Shown: one piece after another, positions 7,538-15,815 of the stretch | Layout of the letters: the number at the start of each line of letters is the position of its first letter | How positions within the stretch are numbered: the stretch's first letter is position 1 | Source: Deltaproteobacteria bacterium | GTDB taxonomy: Bacteria; Desulfobacterota; Desulfobacteria; Desulfobacterales; ETH-SRB1 | NCBI GenBank assembly: GCA_030272815.1 | Contig: JAJSZT010000033.1 | Coordinates: 1 to 35,096 of the forward strand | DNA: 35,096 nucleotides | Direction of reading: 5' to 3' | Translations under genes and position numbers: made by a program | Notes under the pieces: model-generated | The model's database searches: none | What the model saw: only the letters and a program-made list of their open reading frames with translations | Told to the model about the DNA's origin: nothing

Positions 7538-8410
7538 CTAATCAACAACAATTATTACACGGCATTTTTTCATGAACGATAGATGCTCGGAAGCACTTCT
7601 CAGTCTAAAAGCATCTGCGTTGCTGATTACTATATCAGCCTTGCCGGGCCCCTCTGTTCTTAATCCTTTTACAGTTAAAGGATTATTTGTAACTCTTGGA
7701 TTGCTCTGGGCCGCTGTCATGTCTTTTGCATAGCCGCTCATTCCTTGCTGGACCGCATATTCACGGCTGACAAAGGCCGAGCCGTAAACTTCCTGCCCAT
7801 TTTCATCAATTATTTTTGGAGACATGGCAGGCCTTGCATTAAGTCCCTTGGTATTAACTACCAAGCCTGTATATATTTCGGATGTTGGCTTTTCTGCGGT
7901 TTTAGAAGGTACGGCAGGAGATGGTTTTGCCGGCTCAACTGATAAAAAAGGAGCTTCAGGTGTAATTGTTTGTGACGGAACAGGTTTAATGGATTCCACC
8001 TGCTTAATTTCCTGCGGAAGAACTAGTTGAGCAAAGCCTCCATAAAGACTCATCTGCATTGTAACCTCGACTGTCCCGTCCGACAGATATTCCTGTTTAA
8101 CAACCTGAGTTCCTTTTACCATGCCGCTTACTTTGGCCATTATTACATCATTTGTAATAGCAAAGTTTTTGACCATGGTGTTGGAATCAATCCTTACTCC
8201 TTGTGTAACTTCAAGAAGGTTGCGCATAGCATCAAGCCGTGCAGCTTTCAGAGAAGCCCCAACACCCTTGGCCTGAATTATTCCTTTTGTCCAGTTTATG
8301 CTGCCGTTTCCAATGTTTTCAACAACTTCCTGCCATTCATCACAGAATCCATAGGCAGGCAAAATTAATAGAACTGCAAGCACCATTGACAAAATTAAAT
8401 ATTTTTTCAT
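7538..8410 (-). CDS. Secreted LPP20/FlgT-like domain protein
   Basis: A 290-residue exported protein. Residues 1-23 are a signal peptide (Lys at 2-3, a long hydrophobic core, cleavage near YGFC-DEW). Residues about 40-125 resemble the LPP20 / FlgT N-terminal domain, with the diagnostic ARLDAMRNLLEVTQGVRI helix and a GTVEVTMQMSLYGGF strand. A Pro/Ser/Thr-rich linker (about 140-175) leads to a C-terminal domain with NTKGLNARPAMSP and a hydrophobic end (CRVIIVVD). Such proteins are periplasmic or outer-membrane associated. The ribosome site AAAGGCAG is good. It is transcribed divergently from mlaE with 135 bases between them, a likely shared promoter region. Confidence 0.75.
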   Translation of the reverse strand: MKKYLILSMVLAVLLILPAYGFCDEWQEVVENIGNGSINWTKGIIQAKGVGASLKAARLDAMRNLLEVTQGVRIDSNTMVKNFAITNDVIMAKVSGMVKGTQVVKQEYLSDGTVEVTMQMSLYGGFAQLVLPQEIKQVESIKPVPSQTITPEAPFLSVEPAKPSPAVPSKTAEKPTSEIYTGLVVNTKGLNARPAMSPKIIDENGQEVYGSAFVSREYAVQQGMSGYAKDMTAAQSNPRVTNNPLTVKGLRTEGPGKADIVISNADAFRLRSASEHLSFMKKCRVIIVVD

Positions 8411-8545
8411 ATTCTGCCTTTTTGAGATACTTATCTAATTTTGTTGACCCTTTGAATTTTTATATTGTAAGATTCCATGCAAGTCAATAAAAGACAGGCC
8501 AATATGAAATATTCATGTATAAAATATTTTCGAATAGTTCGATGA

Positions 8546-9328
8546 GTGAAAATGGATAACATAGCTGGCTATATAGGCAGAAAAGCCACAAGCACTACAA
8601 ACCACATCTTAAACTTATTCGCCTTTACATACAGAATATTTGTTCTAATATTTCAAAGACCCAGGGCAGGTAGAGCTCTTGTCAGAAGAGTGGCTCTTGA
8701 GCGGGTTTATTTTACCTGTGTTCAGGCATTACCTATTATTATTCCGATAGCACTTGTTTTTGGAAGCATGCTGATCATACAATTTGCCAAGGTTTCAGGC
8801 CAGTACGATCTTGGCAAAACAATGGTAATGCTCATTGTTAGAGAGCTTGGGCCCGTGATAACAGCTATTTTGGTCATATTAAGGTCAGCTACCGCTATAA
8901 CCATAGAGATCGGCTATATGAATGTTTTCCATGAAATAGATGCAATCGAAATGGCAGGAATTGACCCGATGCGTATAGTCTGCCTTCCAAGATTAATCGG
9001 GATAACTTCTGCTATACTTTGCCTTTTTATTGTTTTTGATATAGTGGCTATTATCGGAGGGTATTTGATAGTCTGGGTATTTACATATATCCCAATGGGT
9101 GACTTTATGACACAGATAGGGAAAGCTATAACCGCCACCGATATTGCCGTTGGAATTATAAAGACTATATTCTTTGGAATCGCAATTACCGTTACATGCC
9201 TTAAGCATGGCTTAAGTATAAAAAAACTTACCACAGACGCACCGTTCAGCACCTCCAAAGCATCTGTTGAATGTTTTTTCTACTGCATAATCATCAATGT
9301 TATCACATCGATATTGTTTTACATGTAG
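8546..9328 (+). CDS. mlaE: MlaE-family lipid ABC transporter permease
   Basis: A 260-residue membrane protein of the MlaE/YrbE permease family, which moves phospholipids between the inner membrane and periplasm. Five or so hydrophobic spans are visible, starting with LPIIIPIALVFGSMLIIQF. The family signature is present: GPVITAILVILRSATAITIEIG, then the EIDAIEMAGIDPMRI coupling motif, which contacts the ATPase. The start is GTG at 8546 or ATG at 8552; both have poor ribosome sites. It is followed after 26 bases by the ATPase-like gene and then the MCE protein, the standard Mla order. The coupling motif is intact, which matters because the partner ATPase is degenerate. Confidence 0.9.
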   Translation: MKMDNIAGYIGRKATSTTNHILNLFAFTYRIFVLIFQRPRAGRALVRRVALERVYFTCVQALPIIIPIALVFGSMLIIQFAKVSGQYDLGKTMVMLIVRELGPVITAILVILRSATAITIEIGYMNVFHEIDAIEMAGIDPMRIVCLPRLIGITSAILCLFIVFDIVAIIGGYLIVWVFTYIPMGDFMTQIGKAITATDIAVGIIKTIFFGIAITVTCLKHGLSIKKLTTDAPFSTSKASVECFFYCIIINVITSILFYM

Positions 9329-9354
9329 AGTACATAGGTGGATACGAGAAAAAA

Positions 9355-10023
9355 ATGTATTTGATCAATCTTGTTGATTATACTATTGATTCCCCAGAGG
9401 AAGATTGCGGTCTTGATAAATTAGATTTTGCCCTTTCCCTGGGTGATGCTTTTGCAATAATTGCTGATTCTCCTGATCAAGCCCACATGTTTCTTAAGAC
9501 ACTTGCAATGCTTGTGAAACCTGTATCCGGCGCTTTCTACTTTAAAGATAAAAAAGTAGATTTTTCAGACTATCGAAACCTTTTGCCCTGTAAGAAAAAG
9601 ATAGGCTATATCGCTTCAGATTCAGCAATGATTGGCAATATAACCGTCAGGGAAAATCTTCTTTACATGAGATACTATTTCGAAAATTCACTTTCACTGT
9701 CTTTAGATGAAATAACGAAAAAATTATGCAAAAACTTTGGCATTTACGATAAGCTTGATATGCGTCCCGGAAGTCTTCGCAGCGTAGATTTGAGAACCGC
9801 CATTGCAATACGTGAACTTACCAAGTCTCCTGATTTACTTCTTATTGAACGTCCTGAAGACTTCATAGGACATACCAACCTTGATCTCTTTACAGAGGTT
9901 TTGAGGGATATGGTGTTGACCCAAATGCCTATTGTCTTTATATCTTATGACAGAGATTTCATTGAAGAATTTTCCAACAAAAAAATATTTCTAAAAGATG
10001 GAACTTCAGACATCGTCAAATAG
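9355..10023 (+). CDS. Degenerate Mla ABC-ATPase-like subunit (MlaF position, no nucleotide-binding motifs)
   Basis: A 222-residue protein in the mlaF position with the fold layout of an ABC ATPase but with every key motif lost. The P-loop position reads ADSPDQAHM (about 37-45) instead of GxxGxGKST. The Q-loop glutamine is absent (GYIASDS, 84-90). The LSGGQ signature is replaced by GSLRS (139-143). Walker B DE becomes ER (LLLIERP, 161-167), and the switch histidine is Tyr (SYD, 197-199). The reading frame is intact and codon use looks normal, so it is not a decaying pseudogene. The frame is open back to 9271 inside mlaE, but the true start is ATG 9355, with AGGTGG upstream. It probably acts as a structural partner of MlaE, with an active ATPase supplied elsewhere. 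Confidence 0.75.
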   Translation: MYLINLVDYTIDSPEEDCGLDKLDFALSLGDAFAIIADSPDQAHMFLKTLAMLVKPVSGAFYFKDKKVDFSDYRNLLPCKKKIGYIASDSAMIGNITVRENLLYMRYYFENSLSLSLDEITKKLCKNFGIYDKLDMRPGSLRSVDLRTAIAIRELTKSPDLLLIERPEDFIGHTNLDLFTEVLRDMVLTQMPIVFISYDRDFIEEFSNKKIFLKDGTSDIVK

Positions 10024-10074
10024 TTGATTCGAAAACAGACAAATGGATTTTATTTACCAGTTAACGAGAGCTGT

Positions 10075-11070
10075 ATGGAAATCGATTACAATAAAAAAGA
10101 GAAGATAGTCGGAACGTTTGTAATAGGTATAATCGTTCTTATGCTTGCAATGTTGATTATAATAGGCAGGGGCAAGGACTGGTTTAAAGCATATATTACC
10201 TATTATACAACATTTGATGAAAGTTATAATCTTAGAGAAAACGCTGCTGTTAAACTATACAAAGCAGATATAGGAAAAGTAAAAAAGATCACTCTTGCTG
10301 AAGATAAGGTAAAAGTTAAATTAGTTATTCTGGAGGATTATTCATCCAGAATCAGAAGTGATTCCGTGGCAATTGTTGACAGCCCTACTTTTATAGGCTC
10401 TGAATACATCTCCATAATACCTGGCAGCGCTGATGCTCCTTTGATCGAAAAAGGCGGCGAAATCCCTTCCAGGGAGAAGAAGTCTGTTTCTGATATTCTT
10501 GCAGAATTTGAGGTGGAGAAAACAGCCAAAATGGTTATTCCAGCAATACAGGATTTTGCAGAAGTTGCTCAAATAATGAGAGATCCTGAGGGACCTTTGT
10601 TTGCCTCACTTGATAGTTTCAACAGAACACTTTCTTGTTTTGAGAGAGTTGCACGGGATATAGAAGCAGGGAAAGGCACTATCGGGGGAATAATCAGATC
10701 CAGGGTGATATTGGATAAAATTCTTAGCGATCTTGATAAATTGGGCGAGATCCTTGAAAATATAAATAAAGCTTCCTCAAAGACTCCTGGAATAATGGAC
10801 CAGGTACAGGACAACCTTGCGGCAGTAAAAAAGATAGGAGATGATGTATCAGAAAGTGTTTCAAGCATTAAAAGGATAGTAAAACAAGTTGAAGAAAGTC
10901 ATGATATCCCTGAAATTACTCATTCTGTAAAAAATGGAATTAAAGAAATAAGAGATGGTGTGGATGAAATAGACAAAGTTGTTCAGTCTCTTCAGGAAAA
11001 TTTCTTGATAAAGCCGAATCTTCCCCCTGAAGAAAAGCCGGAGAATATTGATGCCGGACTTCGCCAGTAA
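10075..11070 (+). CDS. mlaD: MlaD-family MCE-domain lipid-binding protein
   Basis: A 331-residue inner-membrane-anchored periplasmic protein. One N-terminal span (VGTFVIGIIVLMLAMLIII) is followed by an MCE domain (about residues 40-125) with the family pattern YYTTFDESYNLRENAAVKLY and a TFIGSEYISIIPG strand. A long helical C-terminal part (about 150-310), with coiled-coil heptads, probably forms the oligomer tunnel or needle; the last 15 residues are Pro/Glu-rich. MCE hexamers carry lipid across the periplasm. The frame opens at TTG 10024, directly after the previous stop. I prefer ATG 10075 with GAGAG before it, because the first 17 residues lack MCE-family character. Confidence 0.85.
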   Translation: MEIDYNKKEKIVGTFVIGIIVLMLAMLIIIGRGKDWFKAYITYYTTFDESYNLRENAAVKLYKADIGKVKKITLAEDKVKVKLVILEDYSSRIRSDSVAIVDSPTFIGSEYISIIPGSADAPLIEKGGEIPSREKKSVSDILAEFEVEKTAKMVIPAIQDFAEVAQIMRDPEGPLFASLDSFNRTLSCFERVARDIEAGKGTIGGIIRSRVILDKILSDLDKLGEILENINKASSKTPGIMDQVQDNLAAVKKIGDDVSESVSSIKRIVKQVEESHDIPEITHSVKNGIKEIRDGVDEIDKVVQSLQENFLIKPNLPPEEKPENIDAGLRQ

Positions 11071-11075
11071 TGATA

Positions 11076-11113
11076 TCAGGGATCAGGGATCAGGTGCCAG
11101 GGAACAGGTGTCA
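11076..11113. repeat. Heptamer repeat (ATCAGGG/CAGGTG type) after mlaD
   Basis: Seven-base units run in tandem: ATCAGGG twice, then ATCAGGT, GCCAGGG, AACAGGT. This is a different heptamer sequence from the GGTTCAC elements but has the same 7-bp period and the same position, immediately after a stop codon. No inverted arm was found. Confidence 0.6.
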
Positions 11114-11145
11114 AAAGCGTTACACTTCATTAAGGGATTCAACGC

Positions 11146-12210
11146 ATGTATAACAGTCGAAATATGCCATTGGTATATTTAGTCACAGCTTTGATTGCAT
11201 TATGCGGTTTTTTCGGTTGTGTACAAAAGACCAGGATCACTCTGATTAGACATGCCGAAGTATCCCTTCAAGACATCAGGACGCTGGCTATAATTAAATT
11301 TGATGGTATGTACGAAGAATTGGTTCGAAAAGCACTTTATAATAAAATCATCGAGGTCCAAAATTTAAATAATAAACTTGATTACATTCGAGTTATAAAT
11401 ATTGATCAAAACAGCTTTGAACATTTTGATGACGATATTAACTTTTCACCGGATTTTGAGGGGGTGCATGTAGACGGTGTTATTTCAGGCAGAGTTGCTG
11501 CCGGTATAAAAGACATTCATGATACCGAGAAGGTAAAGATACAGGAGGGTACCGGTGAATATAAGAAAGACAAGAATGTGTTTGGGCAGGAAGCAGAAGT
11601 GGAAATTCAACGAACTATTGTAAAAGAAGTCCCCTATGTTATACGTCAGGCCAACATTATTGTAAATTTTAATATATTTAAGCTGAAAACCAAACAGCGT
11701 ATTTTTACTGATAAGGTTTCGGAAGAATATAAAAAAAAGTTCGGTGGAGAAAATGAATATAGAAGTTATTTAGGAAGCAGGATGAGTCAGCTTCCTTCGC
11801 AAAATCAAACCCTGGAGGAGCTTTCCGATAAAGTTGCCTCAAGGATTGCTGCAAAAATTTTTACTACTGAGATTACCAGAATTGTAGAATTCGATAACGG
11901 CAGTAAATATGTGATGGGCATAGGCGGTAACAAGAAGGTGAAAGAAGGGATTAAATGCGCTAAGAACGGGGAATGGGAAAAGGGTGTGGAGAGCTGGAAG
12001 GATGTGCTTAATACTGAACCGGAGAATTCAGCGGCTTTCTACAACCTGGGAATTGCTTATGAAAATATTGGCGATTTGGAAAACCTGAAGATAGCGCAAA
12101 AGATGTATAAAAAAGCGGTCAAATATGGAGACAAAGAAATTTATTTAGATGCTCTATATAGAGTAAAGGCTGCAATCAGTGATTTTCCAATAGGTCAGCA
12201 GACAAGATAA
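11146..12210 (+). CDS. TPR-containing lipoprotein
   Basis: A 354-residue predicted lipoprotein. The N-terminus has a hydrophobic segment ending FFGC (Cys25), acceptable as a lipobox although Phe at -3 is unusual. The middle (about 35-260) is mixed alpha/beta and resembles uncharacterised envelope lipoproteins that contain a DIRTLAIIKFDGMYEELV strand-helix; I do not know its function. Residues about 270-345 form one to two TPR repeats (WEKGVESWKDVLNTEPENSA followed by AFYNLGIAYENIG). The ribosome site AAGGGA lies 10 bases upstream. It follows the Mla genes and may belong to that operon. The 3' end overlaps the BMP-gene relic in another frame, marking a rearrangement breakpoint. Confidence 0.75.
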   Translation: MYNSRNMPLVYLVTALIALCGFFGCVQKTRITLIRHAEVSLQDIRTLAIIKFDGMYEELVRKALYNKIIEVQNLNNKLDYIRVINIDQNSFEHFDDDINFSPDFEGVHVDGVISGRVAAGIKDIHDTEKVKIQEGTGEYKKDKNVFGQEAEVEIQRTIVKEVPYVIRQANIIVNFNIFKLKTKQRIFTDKVSEEYKKKFGGENEYRSYLGSRMSQLPSQNQTLEELSDKVASRIAAKIFTTEITRIVEFDNGSKYVMGIGGNKKVKEGIKCAKNGEWEKGVESWKDVLNTEPENSAAFYNLGIAYENIGDLENLKIAQKMYKKAVKYGDKEIYLDALYRVKAAISDFPIGQQTR

Positions 12211-12443
12211 TCAACGGAACGTGGAACGAATATCCAGGACAGGACTGGTGGTATGGATTGGCAGAAGGAGAAGTAAAGCTCGCCTCCTTTAGTGATTTAG
12301 TTCCTGAGAATGTGAAGAAGATGGTTGAAGAGAAGAAGCAAGAGATCATCGAGGGCGAGTTTGAAGTCTTTCCCGGGATAACTGACGAGGAGCTTCGAGA
12401 GATTTATTATTTCGAATCGAACATAGTTGGCAGACTACCTTAA
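12198..12443 (+). pseudogene. C-terminal fragment of a BMP-family (PnrA-like) ABC substrate-binding protein
   Basis: Translated from about 12198, the frame reads INGTWNEYPGQDWWYGLAEG and continues VKLASFSDLVPENVKKMVEE and then EGEFEVFPGITDEEL. This is the characteristic end of basic-membrane-protein (BMP) family nucleoside-binding proteins, normally about 330-380 residues; only about 80 remain. The only start inside is a TTG at 12258 with no ribosome site, so it is unlikely to be a functional gene. The fragment begins within the last codons of the TPR lipoprotein in another frame. No transporter ATPase or permease partner follows. Confidence 0.65.
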
Positions 12444-12483
12444 ACTTAACTTTTTTTACAACTGAAGAAAGGAGATGATGGAG

Positions 12484-12723
12484 ATGGAAAATACATTTGA
12501 TAGCACTTATATTATCAATAAGACAAAGTATGATGAATTCGTGAATGAGGCTAGCCAACTTGCTGTTGCAGTTTATACCATCCCTGCTTTTGTTTGGCTT
12601 GAGCTGTATAAAGGTATAGATATACACAAAGATATTGCCATGCGTGTTATATGGAAGCCTGAAACAATGGTGGGGCAGATTAAGGAATTTGATAAAACAT
12701 GGTTCTTGAAAAAGTATGAGTGA
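12484..12723 (+). CDS. Small hypothetical protein
   Basis: A 79-residue protein starting MENTFDSTYI. An excellent ribosome site (GAAAGGAGATG) lies eight or nine bases before the ATG at 12484; ATGs at 12475 and 12478 overlap that site and are less likely. It is rich in aromatic residues and ends WFLKKYE, with no membrane span or cysteine motif. I do not recognise the family. The strong translation signal suggests it is expressed. From 12724 to 12848 I see nothing. Confidence 0.5.
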   Translation: MENTFDSTYIINKTKYDEFVNEASQLAVAVYTIPAFVWLELYKGIDIHKDIAMRVIWKPETMVGQIKEFDKTWFLKKYE

Positions 12724-12848
12724 AATTCCGCGACTATCTCGTGCCAGCAAAAAGGCTTCCCGCCAAAGATCTCTCGGGCTTTGTCATTGCTGGCTACCAG
12801 ATTCTGGAAATCGAGATAGGGGAAGGCCTCGCAGCTTTCGTTCGGACA

Positions 12849-13787
12849 CTATCTTTTACCGTGAGGTCTCCGCCCCATATGATGCTTATTAATCGAAGAA
12901 GTTACCCAGATATAATCCGCAAAAGAAAGCTCTGCTTCACTGCCTGCCGGTGCGAGAAAAATAGTTTTGAACAAAGCTCCCGTGCGGCGAAATGCTCTGT
13001 CTGGAACTCCAAATTTATGCACAATATGACCATTTCCAACAAGTACTATCATTGGATTCCCCTTCAAATTTTGTGAGATTGATTCAGCCATTATCTCTTC
13101 CCATACACATTGGGCCATATAGAAATTCTCAAATTTTTCCCTTCCTTTGACTTTGTGTTCTTCGAATATTTTTTCTAAATAGGCTTTGTGGGCAGCGTTT
13201 GAGGTGTCTATTTCCTTTGGAAGGTTTTTCTTTTCATCGTCAGAAAGGGTCTCGATTCCGCCAATGGCTATCTTTGGCGGAATATGGAAGGGGAGATTAA
13301 GACCAACTATTCTTATTTTGTTATTTTTTAGAAAAAGTAGAATGTCCTTATATAATTCAAAATCAAACCTCCAGTTAGCGTACCAGTGCATTTTTTCCAT
13401 AAATTCTTTTTCATTCAGTTCACCATCAGACCAAAGATAAAGAATCTGCTGGTATGATCGATCAAATGTTTCCATGCCTACAGAAATATATGGATGCGAC
13501 TTAAAAAGCTCTTTTATTAATCTGAGCTGAATATCATGATGTGAAGGCTCATTATGCCTTTCTCCGACATAAATTACCTGGACATCTTCAAGGTCATTAA
13601 TAAGACACTCATAAGATACTGGCTTGCCGGTTTCTGCAGAAATAATGGTGCCCGCTTCAAATGATTCTGACATATCTTTTATAAAAAGCTTCTTTACAGG
13701 CAAAGCACACCCCCAAATATTGCTAAGAAATAGGCTTAAGGAGAAAAAGCTGATTAACCATCTGTTCATCAATCTTTTTTTTGTCAT
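12849..13787 (-). CDS. ChaN-family lipoprotein (Tiki/TraB-like superfamily, haem-binding uptake type)
   Basis: A 312-residue predicted lipoprotein with a signal peptide and lipobox ending IWGC (Cys27). The body matches the ChaN-like family: YVGERHNEPSHHDIQLRLI near the start of the domain, GMETFDRSYQQIL, then WYANWRFDFELYKDIL, and GNGH near the end. ChaN of Campylobacter binds haem in the outer membrane; the superfamily shares the GExH motif with TIKI proteases, so haem binding or hydrolase activity are both possible. The C-terminal tail after residue 290 is basic and probably disordered. It is transcribed away from the next gene (13866), with a clear promoter for that gene in between. Confidence 0.8.
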   Translation of the reverse strand: MTKKRLMNRWLISFFSLSLFLSNIWGCALPVKKLFIKDMSESFEAGTIISAETGKPVSYECLINDLEDVQVIYVGERHNEPSHHDIQLRLIKELFKSHPYISVGMETFDRSYQQILYLWSDGELNEKEFMEKMHWYANWRFDFELYKDILLFLKNNKIRIVGLNLPFHIPPKIAIGGIETLSDDEKKNLPKEIDTSNAAHKAYLEKIFEEHKVKGREKFENFYMAQCVWEEIMAESISQNLKGNPMIVLVGNGHIVHKFGVPDRAFRRTGALFKTIFLAPAGSEAELSFADYIWVTSSINKHHMGRRPHGKR

Positions 13788-13803
13788 AATCTAATTCCAC
13801 ATC

Positions 13804-13833
13804 TTGATCTATCAATGGATTGCATGTTATAAT
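13804..13833 (+). promoter_or_regulatory. Sigma-70-type promoter for the gene at 13866
   Basis: TTGATC at 13804-13809 and a perfect TATAAT at 13828-13833, 18 bases apart. The -10 is preceded by TGT, giving an extended -10. A ribosome site (AAAGGAG) follows at about 13853-13859. Confidence 0.65.
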
Positions 13834-13865
13834 TAATTTAATGTGAAACACTAAAGGAGTATAAT

Positions 13866-14141
13866 ATGCCTCTTGACCAAAATCCATTATTCAGAAAAGT
13901 AATACTACCGTGGTATGATACTGAAAAGGCTTGTTATACAGTTATTGTATTCATGTCGCTTGTCTTTCTGTTTGGCATTGCCGGCATATTAGAAGCAGTT
14001 GAAAAAACAGAATATAATGAATATATCTGGGTGCCTGTTCTTCTGGTAGCAATGAGTACCGTGGTAATAGTTTCTACTTCAATACGTCTGATAAAAAGAT
14101 ATTTTTATTGGTTCTCAAAGCAAGGTCCTAAAATTCCATAA
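13866..14141 (+). CDS. Small membrane protein with two transmembrane helices
   Basis: A 91-residue protein with two hydrophobic spans: CYTVIVFMSLVFLFGIAGIL and WVPVLLVAMSTVVIVSTSI. A short acidic loop (EAVEKTEYNEY) lies between them, and a basic tail follows. The positive-inside pattern puts both termini in the cytoplasm. The ribosome site AAAGGAG and the promoter upstream are both strong, so it is a real gene. I do not recognise the family. Its neighbours (a ChaN-like lipoprotein and a thioredoxin-like protein, both on the other strand) do not give a function. Confidence 0.7.
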   Translation: MPLDQNPLFRKVILPWYDTEKACYTVIVFMSLVFLFGIAGILEAVEKTEYNEYIWVPVLLVAMSTVVIVSTSIRLIKRYFYWFSKQGPKIP

Positions 14142-14163
14142 CTCATTGTAAAAGTCAAAGCAG

Positions 14164-14628
14164 TTACATATTTCCCATAAATTTTCTAAAGGCCATCTCT
14201 TTAAAACTATCTGTATTTATATATTTAAGAATATCAAGCAACCTTTTAGGAGGTATGTAACCAGGCAAGCTGCTAATTCTTTCTCCATTTTCTGCAATAA
14301 ACCAGGTAGATGGCAACCCTCTTACACCAAAATCTAACCCTATCTTAACCTCTCTGTCAGAGTTTACCTTTATGGGAATAAAGTTGTCATTTATATAGGA
14401 AGCAACTGAATAATCATTGAACGTTTCTTTCTCCATTTTTTTGCAGTAAGTGCACCTGTCAGCATAAAAGTATAAAAATATCTTTTTCTCCTCTTTTTTG
14501 CTCAGCTCAATCCCTTGTTTGTATGTATACCAGTTTATGAATTTTGAAGAAGCAAAACTGCAAGACAACGTAGATAAAATAAAAATTATTACTGTTAAAA
14601 AACAAGCGTATTTAAATATATTTTTCAT
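14164..14628 (-). CDS. Periplasmic thioredoxin-fold protein
   Basis: A protein of about 154 residues with an N-terminal signal sequence (MKNIFKYACFLTVIIFILST) and a thioredoxin-like fold. The redox motif is CTYC in YADRCTYCKKMEKETF, followed by the cis-proline segment GLPSTWF. This resembles Thioredoxin_7/SoxW-type single-domain oxidoreductases. A cysteine in LSTLSC could be a lipidation site, but the match is weak. The frame starts with GTG at 14649; I prefer the ATG at 14628, which opens directly on the signal peptide. It lies near ccdA on the same strand, and CcdA is the membrane electron donor for such proteins, so they are probable partners. Confidence 0.8.
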   Translation of the reverse strand: MKNIFKYACFLTVIIFILSTLSCSFASSKFINWYTYKQGIELSKKEEKKIFLYFYADRCTYCKKMEKETFNDYSVASYINDNFIPIKVNSDREVKIGLDFGVRGLPSTWFIAENGERISSLPGYIPPKRLLDILKYINTDSFKEMAFRKFMGNM

Positions 14629-14689
14629 CGTATATTTGGCATCCTTCACGACAAGTCAAAAGTAGTTTACACTTTGTTGATCTTGTATT

Positions 14690-14840
14690 TTGGCAGTGAA
14701 ATTTGAAAATAGAAACTATAAATTGGAAAAATACAAAGATGTAGATGCGTTACCTAATTTCAAATTTCCAGTTTCCAGTTTCGACATCGGCATTCAATTC
14801 GATAATACACGCTTTTTCGAAAAAAGTGTGAACTGGTGAA
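14690..14840. repeat. Diverged heptamer-type repeat between the thioredoxin gene and ccdA
   Basis: It contains AAATTTGAAAATAGAAAC-type sequence on the left and tandem TTTCCAG heptamers on the right, matching the vocabulary of the elements at 21042 and 27462 with poorer conservation. A small palindrome (CTTTTTCGAAAAAAG) lies near 14812-14826. The boundaries are uncertain. Confidence 0.35.
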
Positions 14841-14857
14841 TGAAAGATGCCGTATAT

Positions 14858-15562
14858 TTATCCAAAAAAAGTTAATAAATACATTTTGTTTGATATAAGA
14901 AACAGGCCGATAAGAATAAGAAAAATACCTGCAAAAATATTTACATAATTCAAAACCTTAGATGCTTTTTTGATAAATTTAAGCATAAAATTAACAAATA
15001 TAGACACCAAAACAAAAGGCATTGCCAGTCCTGCAGAATATATTACAAGAAGCATAACTCCCTGCCATACATTCTCCTGATTGCTGGCAAGAACAAGTAT
15101 TGAGCCTAATAAAGGACCTATACAAGGGCTCCAGCCCGCGGCAAAAGCCATGCCAATTAAAAAAGGCCCTAAAAAATGCAGTGGTTTTCTAACTATGTGA
15201 ATCCGTTTGTCATGATAAAGATGACGGATGCGGATTAAGCCGGTTAAATGCATCCCAAATATGATTATTAAAATACCACCCGTTATTCTTATAAAATTAC
15301 TATACTTGTATATGATATTTCCAAGCAATGACGCCGAAGCTCCCATAAGCACAAAAACAAAAGAGAAACCTAAAACATATGATACAGTAGATAAAAATAC
15401 TTTTCTTCTAATTTCTGTATTACAGTCCGTAGTCAACTCTTCTATGGAAAAACCCGTTATAAAAGTAAAATACGATGGGATAATTGGCAGGATACAAGGA
15501 GAAAAAAAAGAAAGAAGTCCTGCAAAAAAAGCTGCTGGATATGTTATCGTCTCAACAAACAT
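14858..15562 (-). CDS. ccdA: Cytochrome c biogenesis/thiol-disulfide interchange protein CcdA
   Basis: A 234-residue membrane protein with six hydrophobic spans that passes electrons from cytosolic thioredoxin across the inner membrane. The two catalytic cysteines lie in FFSPCILPIIPSY (near residue 22) and GWSPCIGPLLG, both in the Pro-rich contexts typical of CcdA/DsbD. Length is normal for the stand-alone CcdA form. The ribosome site TGAGGAAC is good. It serves c-type cytochrome maturation and periplasmic disulfide reduction, consistent with the thioredoxin-like gene downstream on the same strand. Confidence 0.9.
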   Translation of the reverse strand: MFVETITYPAAFFAGLLSFFSPCILPIIPSYFTFITGFSIEELTTDCNTEIRRKVFLSTVSYVLGFSFVFVLMGASASLLGNIIYKYSNFIRITGGILIIIFGMHLTGLIRIRHLYHDKRIHIVRKPLHFLGPFLIGMAFAAGWSPCIGPLLGSILVLASNQENVWQGVMLLVIYSAGLAMPFVLVSIFVNFMLKFIKKASKVLNYVNIFAGIFLILIGLFLISNKMYLLTFFG

Positions 15563-15574
15563 AGTTGTTCCTCA

Positions 15575-15810
15575 GGTGGATAGACTGAAGGCTGAAGACT
15601 GAAGTATATCAATCATCTCGCAACTCTCGAATTAAGCTATTTAAGACCTTTTCGGTTTCGACGATCTTTGGTTCAATCAGGGATGAATCCCGGTTGTACG
15701 AAAAGCCTATGCGCTTTGACAAACTTAGCTGATTAATAGGCCATTTGGCTGAAGACCGAGGGTTGAACCTCCATGCCAGCCTTCCACCTTCAGCCTTCAG
15801 TCTATCTACC
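15575..15810. repeat. Heptamer repeat element with inverted arms (GACTGAA type)
   Basis: The left arm at 15575-15604 is GGTGGATAGACTGAAGGCTG followed by AAGACTGAAG. The right arm at 15781-15810 is its near-perfect inverse (22 of 23 bases over the best part). The units have a 7-bp period (GACTGAA, GGCTGAA, GACTGAA). The unique 175-base centre codes for nothing. It lies between ccdA and proC, ending five bases from the proC stop. Confidence 0.75.
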
Positions 15811-15815
15811 TTATA

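Noticed and set aside
9271-9354. Upstream extension of the ATPase-like gene
   Set aside because: It lies inside mlaE in another frame and has no family character; the start at 9355 has a ribosome site.
12720-13076. 118-codon plus-strand frame
   Set aside because: It runs antisense through the end of the ChaN-like gene, has no ribosome site and no recognisable protein features.
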